Shown here: positions 35,425 through 43,685 of the stretch, in pieces
How the letters are laid out: the number at the start of each line of letters is the position of its first letter
Position numbering within the stretch: the first letter of the stretch is position 1
DNA from: Paenibacillus gallinarum
Lineage (GTDB): Bacteria; Bacillota; Bacilli; Paenibacillales; Paenibacillaceae
Direction: 5' to 3'
Length of the DNA stretch: 64,000 bases
Assembly: GCF_014836635.1 (NCBI RefSeq)
Contig: NZ_JACSQL010000005.1
Span: forward strand, 62,001 to 126,000
Notes under the pieces: model-generated
Told to the model about the DNA's origin: nothing
Seen by the model: the letters and a program-made list of their open reading frames with translations, nothing else
Database searches by the model: none
Made by a program: the position numbers and the translations under genes

Positions 35425-35442
35425 TCTGTGAAATTTCACAGA
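35425..35442. repeat. Perfect 18-bp palindrome in S-layer gene leader
   Basis: TCTGTGAAATTTCACAGA is a perfect inverted repeat about 60 bp downstream of the predicted start. It could be a protein operator or a small mRNA hairpin. Its TGTGA-N4-TCACA form resembles the CRP/FNR site, but the spacer is two bases short. Confidence 0.6.
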
Positions 35443-35503
35443 AACTTGTAAATTAAGCCAAGTATAAATAAAAATAGAGTAGTTACCTAATCTTACCTTT
35501 CGT

Positions 35504-35532
35504 ATTATACATTGTGGTAATTAAGCCGTAAA
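35504..35532 (-). promoter_or_regulatory. Sigma-A promoter of the S-layer gene
   Basis: TTTACG (35532-35527) and TATAAT (35509-35504) are separated by 17 bp on the minus strand. The leader of about 130 nt (to the upstream start) contains a perfect palindrome at 35425-35442. Confidence 0.6.
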
Positions 35533-35830
35533 GGGAATTTTTCTAATTAACAGACAATTTTCTCCATTAATTTTAATTTTCTTCCTCTTTGTTTTTGGCT
35601 ATACATACTAAACGCATTAGTTTCAAAAAAGTTGCGAGTTACACAAAAATTTTTTCTTTATTTTTAAAATAGTGGAAACCAACCTTTATATTTGAATATA
35701 TACGACTCTTAACAAAGGTTTAGAGCATGTTTAGATTCACAAGATATATAACCATAATTTTCAAGTTTGTACAATGCGAAACAAACTTTCTTAAAAGTCT
35801 CTTCTTTTCTCAAAAAACAGAACAAAAAAA

Positions 35831-35853
35831 GAAGACACCTCGTGGGTATCTTC
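35831..35853 (-). terminator. Intrinsic terminator after the 113-aa gene
   Basis: The minus strand reads GAAGAtACC-CACGA-GGTgTCTTC followed by TTTTTT. It is 11 bp after the stop. Confidence 0.85.
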
Positions 35854-35864
35854 TTCGTTTCTTA

Positions 35865-36206
35865 TTACTTAATCTTCATTGCCAAATCAATAATACGAGC
35901 TCGCATCTGAGGATCTGTATTTAGGTTCGCATACATTTGTTCGATGGGCTCCTTATTCTCTTTGTATGTTTTTTCGTGCTTAATCGTTACATGGGACCAA
36001 TCAATAAGTTCATTCTCGGAAGCAACCAAATTATTATATGCATCGTGGAAACCTGTCTTCATAACAAGATCTTCCATAACTTCTTGCGTGATTTCTCTAG
36101 TTTTCTTGGTTTTCTCAATTTCCATTTCTAGAATAGCAGCTTGTTTTTCAAATTGTGTCTTCGTTTTCATGTAGCCAAGTTGTGCCTTTGAATAAATCGG
36201 TTTCAT
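35865..36206 (-). CDS. Small cytoplasmic protein of unknown function
   Basis: I do not recognise this 113-aa protein. It lacks a signal peptide and is highly charged and helical. A coiled-coil-like stretch is KTQFEKQAAILEMEIEKTKKTREITQEVMEDLV (about 16-48), and the C-terminus is DLAMKIK. The start ATG 36206 (MKPIYSKAQLGYMKTK) has an AGGGTG-type site. It lies alone between two SLH genes, with its own terminator. Confidence 0.7.
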   Translation of the reverse strand: MKPIYSKAQLGYMKTKTQFEKQAAILEMEIEKTKKTREITQEVMEDLVMKTGFHDAYNNLVASENELIDWSHVTIKHEKTYKENKEPIEQMYANLNTDPQMRARIIDLAMKIK

Positions 36207-36302
36207 TATATTAATTCACCCTTTAGAAAAATGTGTATTTTCCGTTATTGTATCTTATAATCTATTAAATTACAAAATCTATTCTTTAAGCCTAGCATTG
36301 GA

Positions 36303-36343
36303 AAAGCCAGATAATGCATGTAACAACAGCATTATCTGGCTTT
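36303..36343 (-). terminator. Intrinsic terminator of the slhA-like gene
   Basis: A 15-bp perfect stem AAAGCCAGATAATGC ... GCATTATCTGGCTTT with an 11-nt loop lies 10 bp after the stop. The T-run is short. Confidence 0.82.
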
Positions 36344-36352
36344 CTAGAATTA

Positions 36353-39300
36353 CTAACTTAAGTTAGTAGGGAATACTTTCGCATATTTTTTCAGAAGCTC
36401 CACTGCAATTTTCGCTGCTTCTGCACGAGTAAGGTTCGCATCTGGATTAAACATATACTGTACTTTAGATTGACCGCTTATTGTTGTTGGTGCACCCACC
36501 ATAATTTTAGCTTTAGATACAGCTAAAACTGCAGGTCTAGCATAATTATCAATTCGGCCTGAATCGATAAACGACTTGGCGAGAGTCTCAGCCAGTTTTG
36601 TGTCATTTGCAGCTAATTTTAAATTTGTGGCTCTCGCAATCATCATCGCTGCCTGTTCTCTAGTAAGAGGAGAGTTTGGAGAGAATATCCCGTCACTTAC
36701 CCCTGTAATGATTCCGGCTCTTGCTGCTGTCTCAATATATTTATAATCCCACACTGCAGTTGAAGAATTTAAATATACATCAACAAAAGTCAGTTTACCC
36801 GAATAATTTAAAGGCAGATTCAATCCTTTGACAAGCAAAGTTGCAAATTCTCCTCGAGTAGTTTGATCCTGGGCTCCAAACTGTTCAAACGTTAGATTTT
36901 CCATGTATCCCTTGGCATACATTGCATTCAAGATATTCCGAGCCCATGAGTGATTCGTAATGTCTGAATAGCTTTTGCTGAGCTTCATTACTTTGTAGTA
37001 ACCAAATTGATCAAATGGCACTGTAACTGTATGTTTCTTAGTATCTACGACTCCACCAATTCGTTCCCACTTAGGTCTTGAATCACCCGTCAGGCTTTTC
37101 TCTTCTTGAGTAATAGGTATATAACGATATACCGCAATGGTCGATCCAACCTCATCTACTACACTGGAATCATAACTTAGTGTAAGACTACCTCTTAAGC
37201 TAGGTGTAATTTTGCGCTCATTTTTAATGTTATTGAACATTCCAGCTACAGAATAAGGCGTAATTCCATTCGTCGACTGAATAGTTGCCCCTTCAACTTC
37301 TCCTAACCCTCCACTAATCCAGTAGACATTAGAAATCAGCGAAAAATTTCTAGACTTATCTGTTGATTGGAAATTCAAAAGATCTTCACTAGTTACATTG
37401 ATAGCCGGATAGCTTGAAGAGTTTGTATCATTACTTGGACCTGGGAGTTTAACGATCTGACCATAGTCATTTCTTCGTTCTACAATCCCATTCTCCGGGT
37501 TAGCAATACCAAATAAGATTTTTGTTTCAGGATAAAATTTAGTAATCCCTAAATCTGTTTCTGATTTTAAGATGCTCCCTTTTGGAAAGGAGAGTTCTAA
37601 GGATTTATTAAACACACTGTACTTATTTGAGATTTTAGCTGGCATGTACTGTGAATCGACACCTACCGCACCAGCATAATAAATATTGATCGTCTCAGTA
37701 TAACTTGTTCCACCAGTAGAAATTACTACTTTTATACTATTGTTCTTATCCTGTTTCAATCCTACATAATCCAGTAAATAACGGCTTTCCCCTAACTCAG
37801 GGTTTAATACAGCGGGTTCTTTATCTATAACCACCGAGGTAGCGCCTGGAGCATATATATCAAAATGAATAAAGTTTTTGTTTACTACATACTTACCATC
37901 TACTGTCGGTTTTGGAGCATAAATATCATAAGGCTTCACTTCACTAATAATAGTTAAATTCTCTGAACTATAAGAACCTGTATTTTTATACACGTTTAAA
38001 TTGTAGCTATAAGTTCCGGGATTGGTTACATTAAACCCTTGAACTCGTATAACAAAATCTTCCTCATTGCCATAGATCTCATAGGTATATGACTGACCAT
38101 TGTATGTGAAAGATTTCGGTTTATTATCCGTTGATGCTATTGTAGTCGGAGCAATAATCTGTTTGGTTCCTTCTAATAATTCAAACTTAGAAGCACCACT
38201 TCCTCGAAATATCAGGTTATACTGTTTAGCTACCGTTTTATACGTATTATCTCCTTGGTAGTCAAACTCAGGAGAAGCATCGAAGAAACTTTCCACTTCT
38301 GTTGGTTCTGCTGGGAATTTTGTATTTCCGACCTTTGCAGGAATGAAATTCTTAATATTCGGTTGATTTTCATCTATGATATAGATAATTAGCTCAGTAA
38401 TATACGTATCACCATTACCTTTGAGTACGATACGGTTTTCACCATAAACAAGTACCTTAGCTAAATTGGAATCAGTGCTGCTGCTATCCTGCATTGATAA
38501 AGGAATTGAGAACTGCCCATCTGTTATGGAAACCCAATTTTTATCTGGTGATTTTACCAGAACACCATTAACATATAAACTTCCATCGATTTTTCCATCC
38601 ACTATAGGGAAATTCATGTATTGACCCTTAAGGTAAACTTCTATTTTATCAGTATCTTTTGCGTTAACAGATACGATCTGTCCGTTCGTATGGCTGCTAA
38701 CATGGATTCCTATTTTAGACACAGAATTGATTTTGACTTGTACATTTTTACTATTCGAGCCATAGCTAAAACTCACATTTTGAGCTCCGCTCTTAAATTC
38801 ACTAACTTTATAGATATATTGATACTTATCAGTCACTTCTCCTACATAACTAACGTTAACTTTTCCTGTCGGGATGTAGTTTGCTGCTAATGTCGCTGTC
38901 TTAATATCATTTTTCGTCTCAACTAGAATGTAAAAAGAGCTGCCACTAACCTCTGAATTATTTAAAGTTTTTGCCCCTTCAACAGCGCTTGCTAAAAACT
39001 CTTTCTCTTTTACCAAATTCTCTTCAGGGTTAAAACTTGAAGGAAGCAACTGAAGGTTGTTGATATTAATTTGGCCTTTCGCATAAGTAAACTTTAGTGT
39101 TCGGCTTGATGTTGAACTGGAAGCGGAATCTTTAGGATATTTTACATCTACATCAAACTGAACTTGATCACTCTTGGAAAAACTAAACTGATTAACGACC
39201 AGAGTAATCATTCGATAACTTGGTACGACACCCGCTGTTCCCTGGAATACTTCCTCTGTACCAGGATTAGACCCGATACTCCCGTCTTCGTTCATATTTA

Positions 39301-40327
39301 AGAAGGTAACGTCACTATTAAGATTAATATCTTTAGTCTGACCATCGATTGTAATTGCAAGTGACCCATTATCTCTAAACGTTGTTCCATTCACATCCTC
39401 CAGCAAAAATTGCAAATAAAGCTTCCCTGAAGTAGAGTCTAGTGTCCAAGTTGGATCATCACCTAACAAATCAATTCGGTTATTACCAGATCCGTCGTCT
39501 AGATGAGCAGAAGTAATACTGTTACCCGCTTCATAATAATACAACTGATACGGCATATTAACTGTACTGGTACCATCTGTCACTTTAATAACCAAGTTAT
39601 TTAATCCTGACTTAAGATTCATCTCCGCAGAGTAGAATGTACCATCTTGTAAGAGTGTAGACGGCAAATTCGAACTATTATTTAGAGTGAACTGTACTTT
39701 TGTTGCGTTTGCTACTTTACCTTCTACCGTTATTGTCTTATTGGGTACAACTACAGTTGCTCCCTCATTAAGGGTTATTGAATTATAACCCGTCAGTATA
39801 TTCACATTTTTGATATACGTTGTTGGTTTAAAATACACATAGAAACTTTCATACTTCGAATTACTTCCCGTTACCCCGGAATTGTCACCTTGTATACCGC
39901 TAAAGGTGATCTTATTCATCCCTGTATATAACTGTACATTGGCGATGAACTTGTTGTCCGGTGACTCTGAGTCACGTTGGATTGTACCTGTAGTCACCTG
40001 ATTGGCTACATCCATCCATCCCGAGTTTTCTTTTTCTTGTTTCATCCCTTGTACATCAACACGCATCGTTGAACCTACAATTCTTAGGTATGAACCTTTA
40101 ATTTCAAAGTTAGACTCTGTTACTTGAAGTGCATCGCTAACTTTGAGTAAATCCGAATCACTTGTACCAAGTCCCTTACCATGAGTTCCTTTCAGTGTTG
40201 GATCATCTGGGAAGAAGTAGGTTGGTAACACTGCTGCCTCCGCCTTACTTACCAAACCTGGTGGAAACATAGAGATAACTAACGAGACTAACAGCAGCCA
40301 TACCATCGGCCGTTTGATGCGCTGCAT
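36353..40327 (-). CDS. slhA: Large surface protein with C-terminal SLH repeats (SlhA-like)
   Basis: The 1324-aa protein has a signal peptide (RPMVWLLLVSLVISMFPPGLVSKAEA), many Ig-like beta modules, and three C-terminal SLH repeats (about 1130-1324) ending in TTRGEFATLLV, LTREQAAMMIARA and LTRAEAAKIAVELL. Size, architecture and position next to csaB-tagA-tagO match the Paenibacillus alvei SlhA protein, known to be needed for swarming and biofilm formation. The gene symbol is by analogy. AAAGGAG precedes the ATG, and a CCGATATAG motif lies 32 bp upstream of the start codon. It is exported by Sec and anchored by SLH to the pyruvylated wall polymer. Confidence 0.82.
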   Translation of the reverse strand: MQRIKRPMVWLLLVSLVISMFPPGLVSKAEAAVLPTYFFPDDPTLKGTHGKGLGTSDSDLLKVSDALQVTESNFEIKGSYLRIVGSTMRVDVQGMKQEKENSGWMDVANQVTTGTIQRDSESPDNKFIANVQLYTGMNKITFSGIQGDNSGVTGSNSKYESFYVYFKPTTYIKNVNILTGYNSITLNEGATVVVPNKTITVEGKVANATKVQFTLNNSSNLPSTLLQDGTFYSAEMNLKSGLNNLVIKVTDGTSTVNMPYQLYYYEAGNSITSAHLDDGSGNNRIDLLGDDPTWTLDSTSGKLYLQFLLEDVNGTTFRDNGSLAITIDGQTKDINLNSDVTFLNMNEDGSIGSNPGTEEVFQGTAGVVPSYRMITLVVNQFSFSKSDQVQFDVDVKYPKDSASSSTSSRTLKFTYAKGQININNLQLLPSSFNPEENLVKEKEFLASAVEGAKTLNNSEVSGSSFYILVETKNDIKTATLAANYIPTGKVNVSYVGEVTDKYQYIYKVSEFKSGAQNVSFSYGSNSKNVQVKINSVSKIGIHVSSHTNGQIVSVNAKDTDKIEVYLKGQYMNFPIVDGKIDGSLYVNGVLVKSPDKNWVSITDGQFSIPLSMQDSSSTDSNLAKVLVYGENRIVLKGNGDTYITELIIYIIDENQPNIKNFIPAKVGNTKFPAEPTEVESFFDASPEFDYQGDNTYKTVAKQYNLIFRGSGASKFELLEGTKQIIAPTTIASTDNKPKSFTYNGQSYTYEIYGNEEDFVIRVQGFNVTNPGTYSYNLNVYKNTGSYSSENLTIISEVKPYDIYAPKPTVDGKYVVNKNFIHFDIYAPGATSVVIDKEPAVLNPELGESRYLLDYVGLKQDKNNSIKVVISTGGTSYTETINIYYAGAVGVDSQYMPAKISNKYSVFNKSLELSFPKGSILKSETDLGITKFYPETKILFGIANPENGIVERRNDYGQIVKLPGPSNDTNSSSYPAINVTSEDLLNFQSTDKSRNFSLISNVYWISGGLGEVEGATIQSTNGITPYSVAGMFNNIKNERKITPSLRGSLTLSYDSSVVDEVGSTIAVYRYIPITQEEKSLTGDSRPKWERIGGVVDTKKHTVTVPFDQFGYYKVMKLSKSYSDITNHSWARNILNAMYAKGYMENLTFEQFGAQDQTTRGEFATLLVKGLNLPLNYSGKLTFVDVYLNSSTAVWDYKYIETAARAGIITGVSDGIFSPNSPLTREQAAMMIARATNLKLAANDTKLAETLAKSFIDSGRIDNYARPAVLAVSKAKIMVGAPTTISGQSKVQYMFNPDANLTRAEAAKIAVELLKKYAKVFPTNLS

Positions 40328-40358
40328 AAAATCGCTCCTTTATTTTTAATTACCTTCT

Positions 40359-40365
40359 ATATCGG
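40359..40365 (-). promoter_or_regulatory. Sigma-D-like -10 (CCGATAT) upstream of slhA-like gene
   Basis: CCGATATAG stands upstream of the slhA-like ATG, after the tagO terminator. No good TAAA -35 is found, so it may be chance or a weak sigma-D site. Confidence 0.3.
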
Positions 40366-40401
40366 ACAGCTATGTAGAAATATGAACCCAAGAACATAAA
40401 A

Positions 40402-40433
40402 AAACCTTATTCCCGTAAAAGAGAATAAGGTTT
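40402..40433 (-). terminator. Intrinsic terminator after tagO
   Basis: The minus strand reads AAACCTTATTC ... GAATAAGGTTT followed by TTTTT. It ends the DUF5693-csaB-tagA-tagO unit. Confidence 0.9.
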
Positions 40434-40488
40434 ATGAAAGATTGAAAAATAAGATAATAGCAGTTTCATAGTATAACATGAGTATCTA

Positions 40489-41652
40489 TTATGACTTTGT
40501 TTTTGCCTCTGCCGCTTTCATTCGAAGCTTGTGAAAGAAGTTAAGAACCGGACGTTTTGTCTTATCAATCAGACCAATGACTTCTGCCCCAATCTGCAGG
40601 AAGAACATCATTACACAGATCACCACAAAGGTTACCCAGTTGGCCTCATGAATCGCTGCAGCAGACTGGATGACAGCCAGCACTCCGAAAAATGCAGCAA
40701 TTCCGTAAATAATCAGTACGGTTTGACGATGACTGAACCCAAGATCACGCAAGCGATGATGCAAGTGACCTTTATCCGGTGCAAAGATCGGTTTCTTATT
40801 AAGGAAACGACGAATGATGGCAAACAGTGTATCCGAGAGTGGAACCGCGATAATAATCAGCGGTGTAATCAAGGTTACCACTGCAATCTGCTTAAATCCA
40901 AGTAGAGATAACATGGCAAGACTGAATCCGAGGAACAGCGATCCTGTATCTCCCATGAAGATTTTCGCAGGGTGAAAGTTAAAGAATAAGAATCCAATGA
41001 TGCTGCCCAAAAGAACCATGCAGACCATAGCCGTCACGATATTCCCCATAATGAAGGACATCACCGCAATCGTACCGATGGCAATCGCAGATACGCCTGC
41101 TGCAAGACCATCCAGTCCATCAATCAGGTTAATCGCATTTGTTACGCCCACAATCCAGAAGATTGTTACTGGAATTGAAATCCAGAGTTCTAGTGATGAA
41201 TATGCATCAACAAATGGAATATTAACAAAATCTATTCGAATATCAAAGGCAAATACCACTACACACGCCGTAATAATCTGAGCTAAAAATTTAACTTTGG
41301 CCGATAACTGAAATTTATCATCCATAGCACCAATGAGGGCAATCATTGTTCCTCCAATGATGAAAGCATAGATGAAGCGGTTATCTCGAGCAGTAAAGTA
41401 CTCCGAAACAAACGGAAGTAATGCCAGCAATGTGACCATAAAAGCAAGAAATATCCCGAGACCGCCAAGTCTTGGCATAATCTTGGTGTGGACCTTACGT
41501 GCATCAGGCACGTCAACGGCTCCCACCTTTATCGCAAACTTCTTTACAAGCGGAGTAAGTAGAACCGCTAGTCCAAGAGCTACGATAAATCCCAAGATAT
41601 AGAACATTAACATGTGCTCATTCGACCCCCAATTTATCAAAACTAACTCCAT
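40489..41652 (-). CDS. tagO: UDP-GlcNAc:undecaprenyl-phosphate GlcNAc-1-phosphate transferase (TagO/WecA)
   Basis: TagO starts wall polymer synthesis by placing GlcNAc-1-P on undecaprenyl phosphate. The 387-aa polytopic membrane protein has VPDARKVHTKIMPRLGGLGIF (about 45-65), GAMDDKFQLSAKVKF (about 107-121), the catalytic NAINLIDGLDGLAAG (about 170-184), FMGDTGSLFLG and the sugar-binding DKGHLHHRLRDLGFSHRQ (about 297-314). GGGAG precedes the ATG. It follows tagA and feeds the SLH-binding secondary polymer. Confidence 0.94.
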   Translation of the reverse strand: MELVLINWGSNEHMLMFYILGFIVALGLAVLLTPLVKKFAIKVGAVDVPDARKVHTKIMPRLGGLGIFLAFMVTLLALLPFVSEYFTARDNRFIYAFIIGGTMIALIGAMDDKFQLSAKVKFLAQIITACVVVFAFDIRIDFVNIPFVDAYSSLELWISIPVTIFWIVGVTNAINLIDGLDGLAAGVSAIAIGTIAVMSFIMGNIVTAMVCMVLLGSIIGFLFFNFHPAKIFMGDTGSLFLGFSLAMLSLLGFKQIAVVTLITPLIIIAVPLSDTLFAIIRRFLNKKPIFAPDKGHLHHRLRDLGFSHRQTVLIIYGIAAFFGVLAVIQSAAAIHEANWVTFVVICVMMFFLQIGAEVIGLIDKTKRPVLNFFHKLRMKAAEAKTKS

Positions 41653-41731
41653 GCATTATACTCCCTAGATTCTTGAATTACTATCCCTGTTTTCTAGCAA
41701 AAATCAAAGATTTTAGCAATTCTTCCTCCAT

Positions 41732-42508
41732 TTACACCGATTTTGTCACGTTTTCTTTTTCACGCACGACTTTCGCAACAAACTGTGGTAGAGCCAGCAT
41801 TCTTTTTGCCCGGGTCGGTTCACGCAGTAAACGATAGAGCCATTCCGCTCGCATTTTTTGAAAAGCTACGGGAGCTCTCTTTGATTTCCCTGAAATGACA
41901 TCAAAACTGCCGCCGACGCCCATAACAAGTGGTACCCCTAATCTGTGTTTGTGTTCACCGATCCAGGGTTCTTGGTTATTAACCGCTCGCGCTACAAATA
42001 ATAGATCCGGAGCAGCTTCCCTTATCTCGGCAATCACTTCATCATCTTGATCCGAACCAAAAAAGCCATCGCGATATCCACAGATCACGACACCAGGATA
42101 CTGTTTTTGTAACCTGCTTGCTGTCTCTTGAATCACATCAGGTGTAGATCCCAAAAGAAATACTCTCCATCTATAGGTTTCACCAACCCGCATTAATTCA
42201 TGTAATAGATCAAAACCGGCCACTCGTTCCGCAACAGGAGTACCGCAGTAGTTCGCTGCCCATACTACTCCTGTACCATCAGGAACAACCAGCTCAGCCG
42301 CTCTCATGACTTCCATATACTTTGGATCCTCCAGCGCTGTCATCACCATAATGGGATTACCCGTGATAACTTGGTGGATCTGCCCTGTACGGACGACTTC
42401 TTCAAGATAGGCTACCGTGTCTTTCATATCCATGCGTGAAAACGGAATTCCAAAGATGGGCACGGTCGGTACAGACAATGTCTGTACTTGCTCCATATGC
42501 TCATTCAT
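41732..42508 (-). CDS. tagA: N-acetylmannosaminyltransferase (WecG/TagA/CpsF family)
   Basis: TagA adds ManNAc to GlcNAc-PP-undecaprenol. The 258-aa product has the family features TGNPIMVMTALEDPKYMEVMRAAELVVPDGTGVVWAA (about 43-80), LLGSTPDVIQETASRLQKQYPGV and PLVMGVGGSFDVISGKSKRAPVAFQKMRAEWLYRLLREPTR (about 196-236). AAGGAT upstream suits the ATG at 42508, and the gene is 7 bp after csaB. In Paenibacillus the ManNAc residue it installs is the one pyruvylated by CsaB. Confidence 0.93.
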   Translation of the reverse strand: MNEHMEQVQTLSVPTVPIFGIPFSRMDMKDTVAYLEEVVRTGQIHQVITGNPIMVMTALEDPKYMEVMRAAELVVPDGTGVVWAANYCGTPVAERVAGFDLLHELMRVGETYRWRVFLLGSTPDVIQETASRLQKQYPGVVICGYRDGFFGSDQDDEVIAEIREAAPDLLFVARAVNNQEPWIGEHKHRLGVPLVMGVGGSFDVISGKSKRAPVAFQKMRAEWLYRLLREPTRAKRMLALPQFVAKVVREKENVTKSV

Positions 42509-42515
42509 GACTCAT

Positions 42516-43685
42516 TCATCCTTTGCCGCTTAGAAATTTTAAAATATGGACCGCAGGTTCTCGTGCTTGTTCTTTAAGCGAAGTAATTGCTTCTTCCCTT
42601 GCATCAAGCCATTCCTTACGATTCGTTAGTATTTTCTCGAGTTCTTCTGCCAGCTTGTCTGCTTGCAGCGAAGCTGTTGTGCCGATCGCTTCTGAGTCCA
42701 GTCGATGAAGAAAAGCATCAATCTTCGGATCATACGAAACACCGATCACGGGTACACGCTGAGAAGCTGCATAAATCAAACTGTGCAATCTCATGCCGAG
42801 AACGAGTTCACAGCGGGATACTTCTAACAACATCATTTGCGGATCCGTTACGTTCGAACAAATACTTATTTTACTGCCTGTTTCATTTAGATGCCCTATT
42901 TTCTGCTTCACATACGTGGATGCTTCTTCATCAGAAGGCAAATGGAAAGGAAGCAGACGAATATGCACTTTATGTTTGGATGCAAATTGTTTGAGCCCTT
43001 CAGCAATCTGGTCTAGTTCAGTACGATCTTTCTCCCAGAAACGCACCGAAACTCCAATCTTCGGTAGCTCTTCTTCTTGTTCTGATTTTGGTGTGGTTCT
43101 TCTTGCGCTTCCTCCTCCGAAAGTTGCATTTTGCACCTTCGTTAGTTCAGGGAGCGGTAGTCCCATAACAGGGTCAGGAACGATGCGCACATCATTCCAT
43201 CTTACCCCAAAATCCTGAATCAGCTTAGCTGATTCTTCATCACGAACAGAGATATATTCGCAGTGTTTAAATATACCGCGAATCATTGTTTTGAAAATAC
43301 CACGTTTGACAGGCCCAATCCCCTGCGCATAAATAAATGTTGGTTTTTTCATGTTCTGTGCCAGTTTAATAACACCAAGGTAATAAGGGATGGATTTCCA
43401 GCCTGTTGCATCTTGCAGCAAGCTTCCTCCTCCGCTAATCAGTCCATCACTCTCTTTGAGAGCTTGGCGAATCTCGCCAAGCTTCATACGATGCACAGCA
43501 CGAACACCATAGGTTTTCTGTGTCCACTCGGGATCGCCAGAGAGCACGATGGGTTCTACCTGTACTTTCGTTCGCTGACTTTCTGACTCAAGTGCAGTCA
43601 ATATGGATTTAAGAACTGCTTCATCCCCGCTGTTATTAAAACCATAATATCCTGAGATAACTATTTTCTTAGTAGTGGTGACCAT
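42516..43685 (-). CDS. csaB: Polysaccharide pyruvyl transferase CsaB
   Basis: CsaB adds a ketal-linked pyruvate to ManNAc in the wall polymer, which is the ligand of SLH domains. I start it at ATG 43685 (MVTTTKKIVISGYYGFNNSGDEAVLKSIL) with GGAAGGA upstream; longer starts overlap the previous gene further. The 389-aa product shows the GYYGFNNSGDEA motif (about 11-22), LISGGGSLLQDATGWKSI, YAQGIGPV and RLHSLIYAASQRVPVIGVSYDPK. It overlaps the DUF5693 gene by about 25 nt and is followed by tagA. Confidence 0.95.
   Translation of the reverse strand: MVTTTKKIVISGYYGFNNSGDEAVLKSILTALESESQRTKVQVEPIVLSGDPEWTQKTYGVRAVHRMKLGEIRQALKESDGLISGGGSLLQDATGWKSIPYYLGVIKLAQNMKKPTFIYAQGIGPVKRGIFKTMIRGIFKHCEYISVRDEESAKLIQDFGVRWNDVRIVPDPVMGLPLPELTKVQNATFGGGSARRTTPKSEQEEELPKIGVSVRFWEKDRTELDQIAEGLKQFASKHKVHIRLLPFHLPSDEEASTYVKQKIGHLNETGSKISICSNVTDPQMMLLEVSRCELVLGMRLHSLIYAASQRVPVIGVSYDPKIDAFLHRLDSEAIGTTASLQADKLAEELEKILTNRKEWLDAREEAITSLKEQAREPAVHILKFLSGKG

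Larger units (their letters stand above)
35279..35864. other. Long S-layer gene leader and promoter region
   Basis: The 586 bp between the S-layer start and the 113-aa gene contain a sigma-A promoter, the palindrome, a second ribosome site with in-frame ATG at 35371, and the terminator of the upstream gene. The rest is very AT-rich. Confidence 0.6.

Noticed and set aside
35425-35442. CRP/FNR binding site in the S-layer leader
   Set aside because: The half-sites TGTGA and TCACA are separated by 4 bp, not the 6 bp these regulators need.
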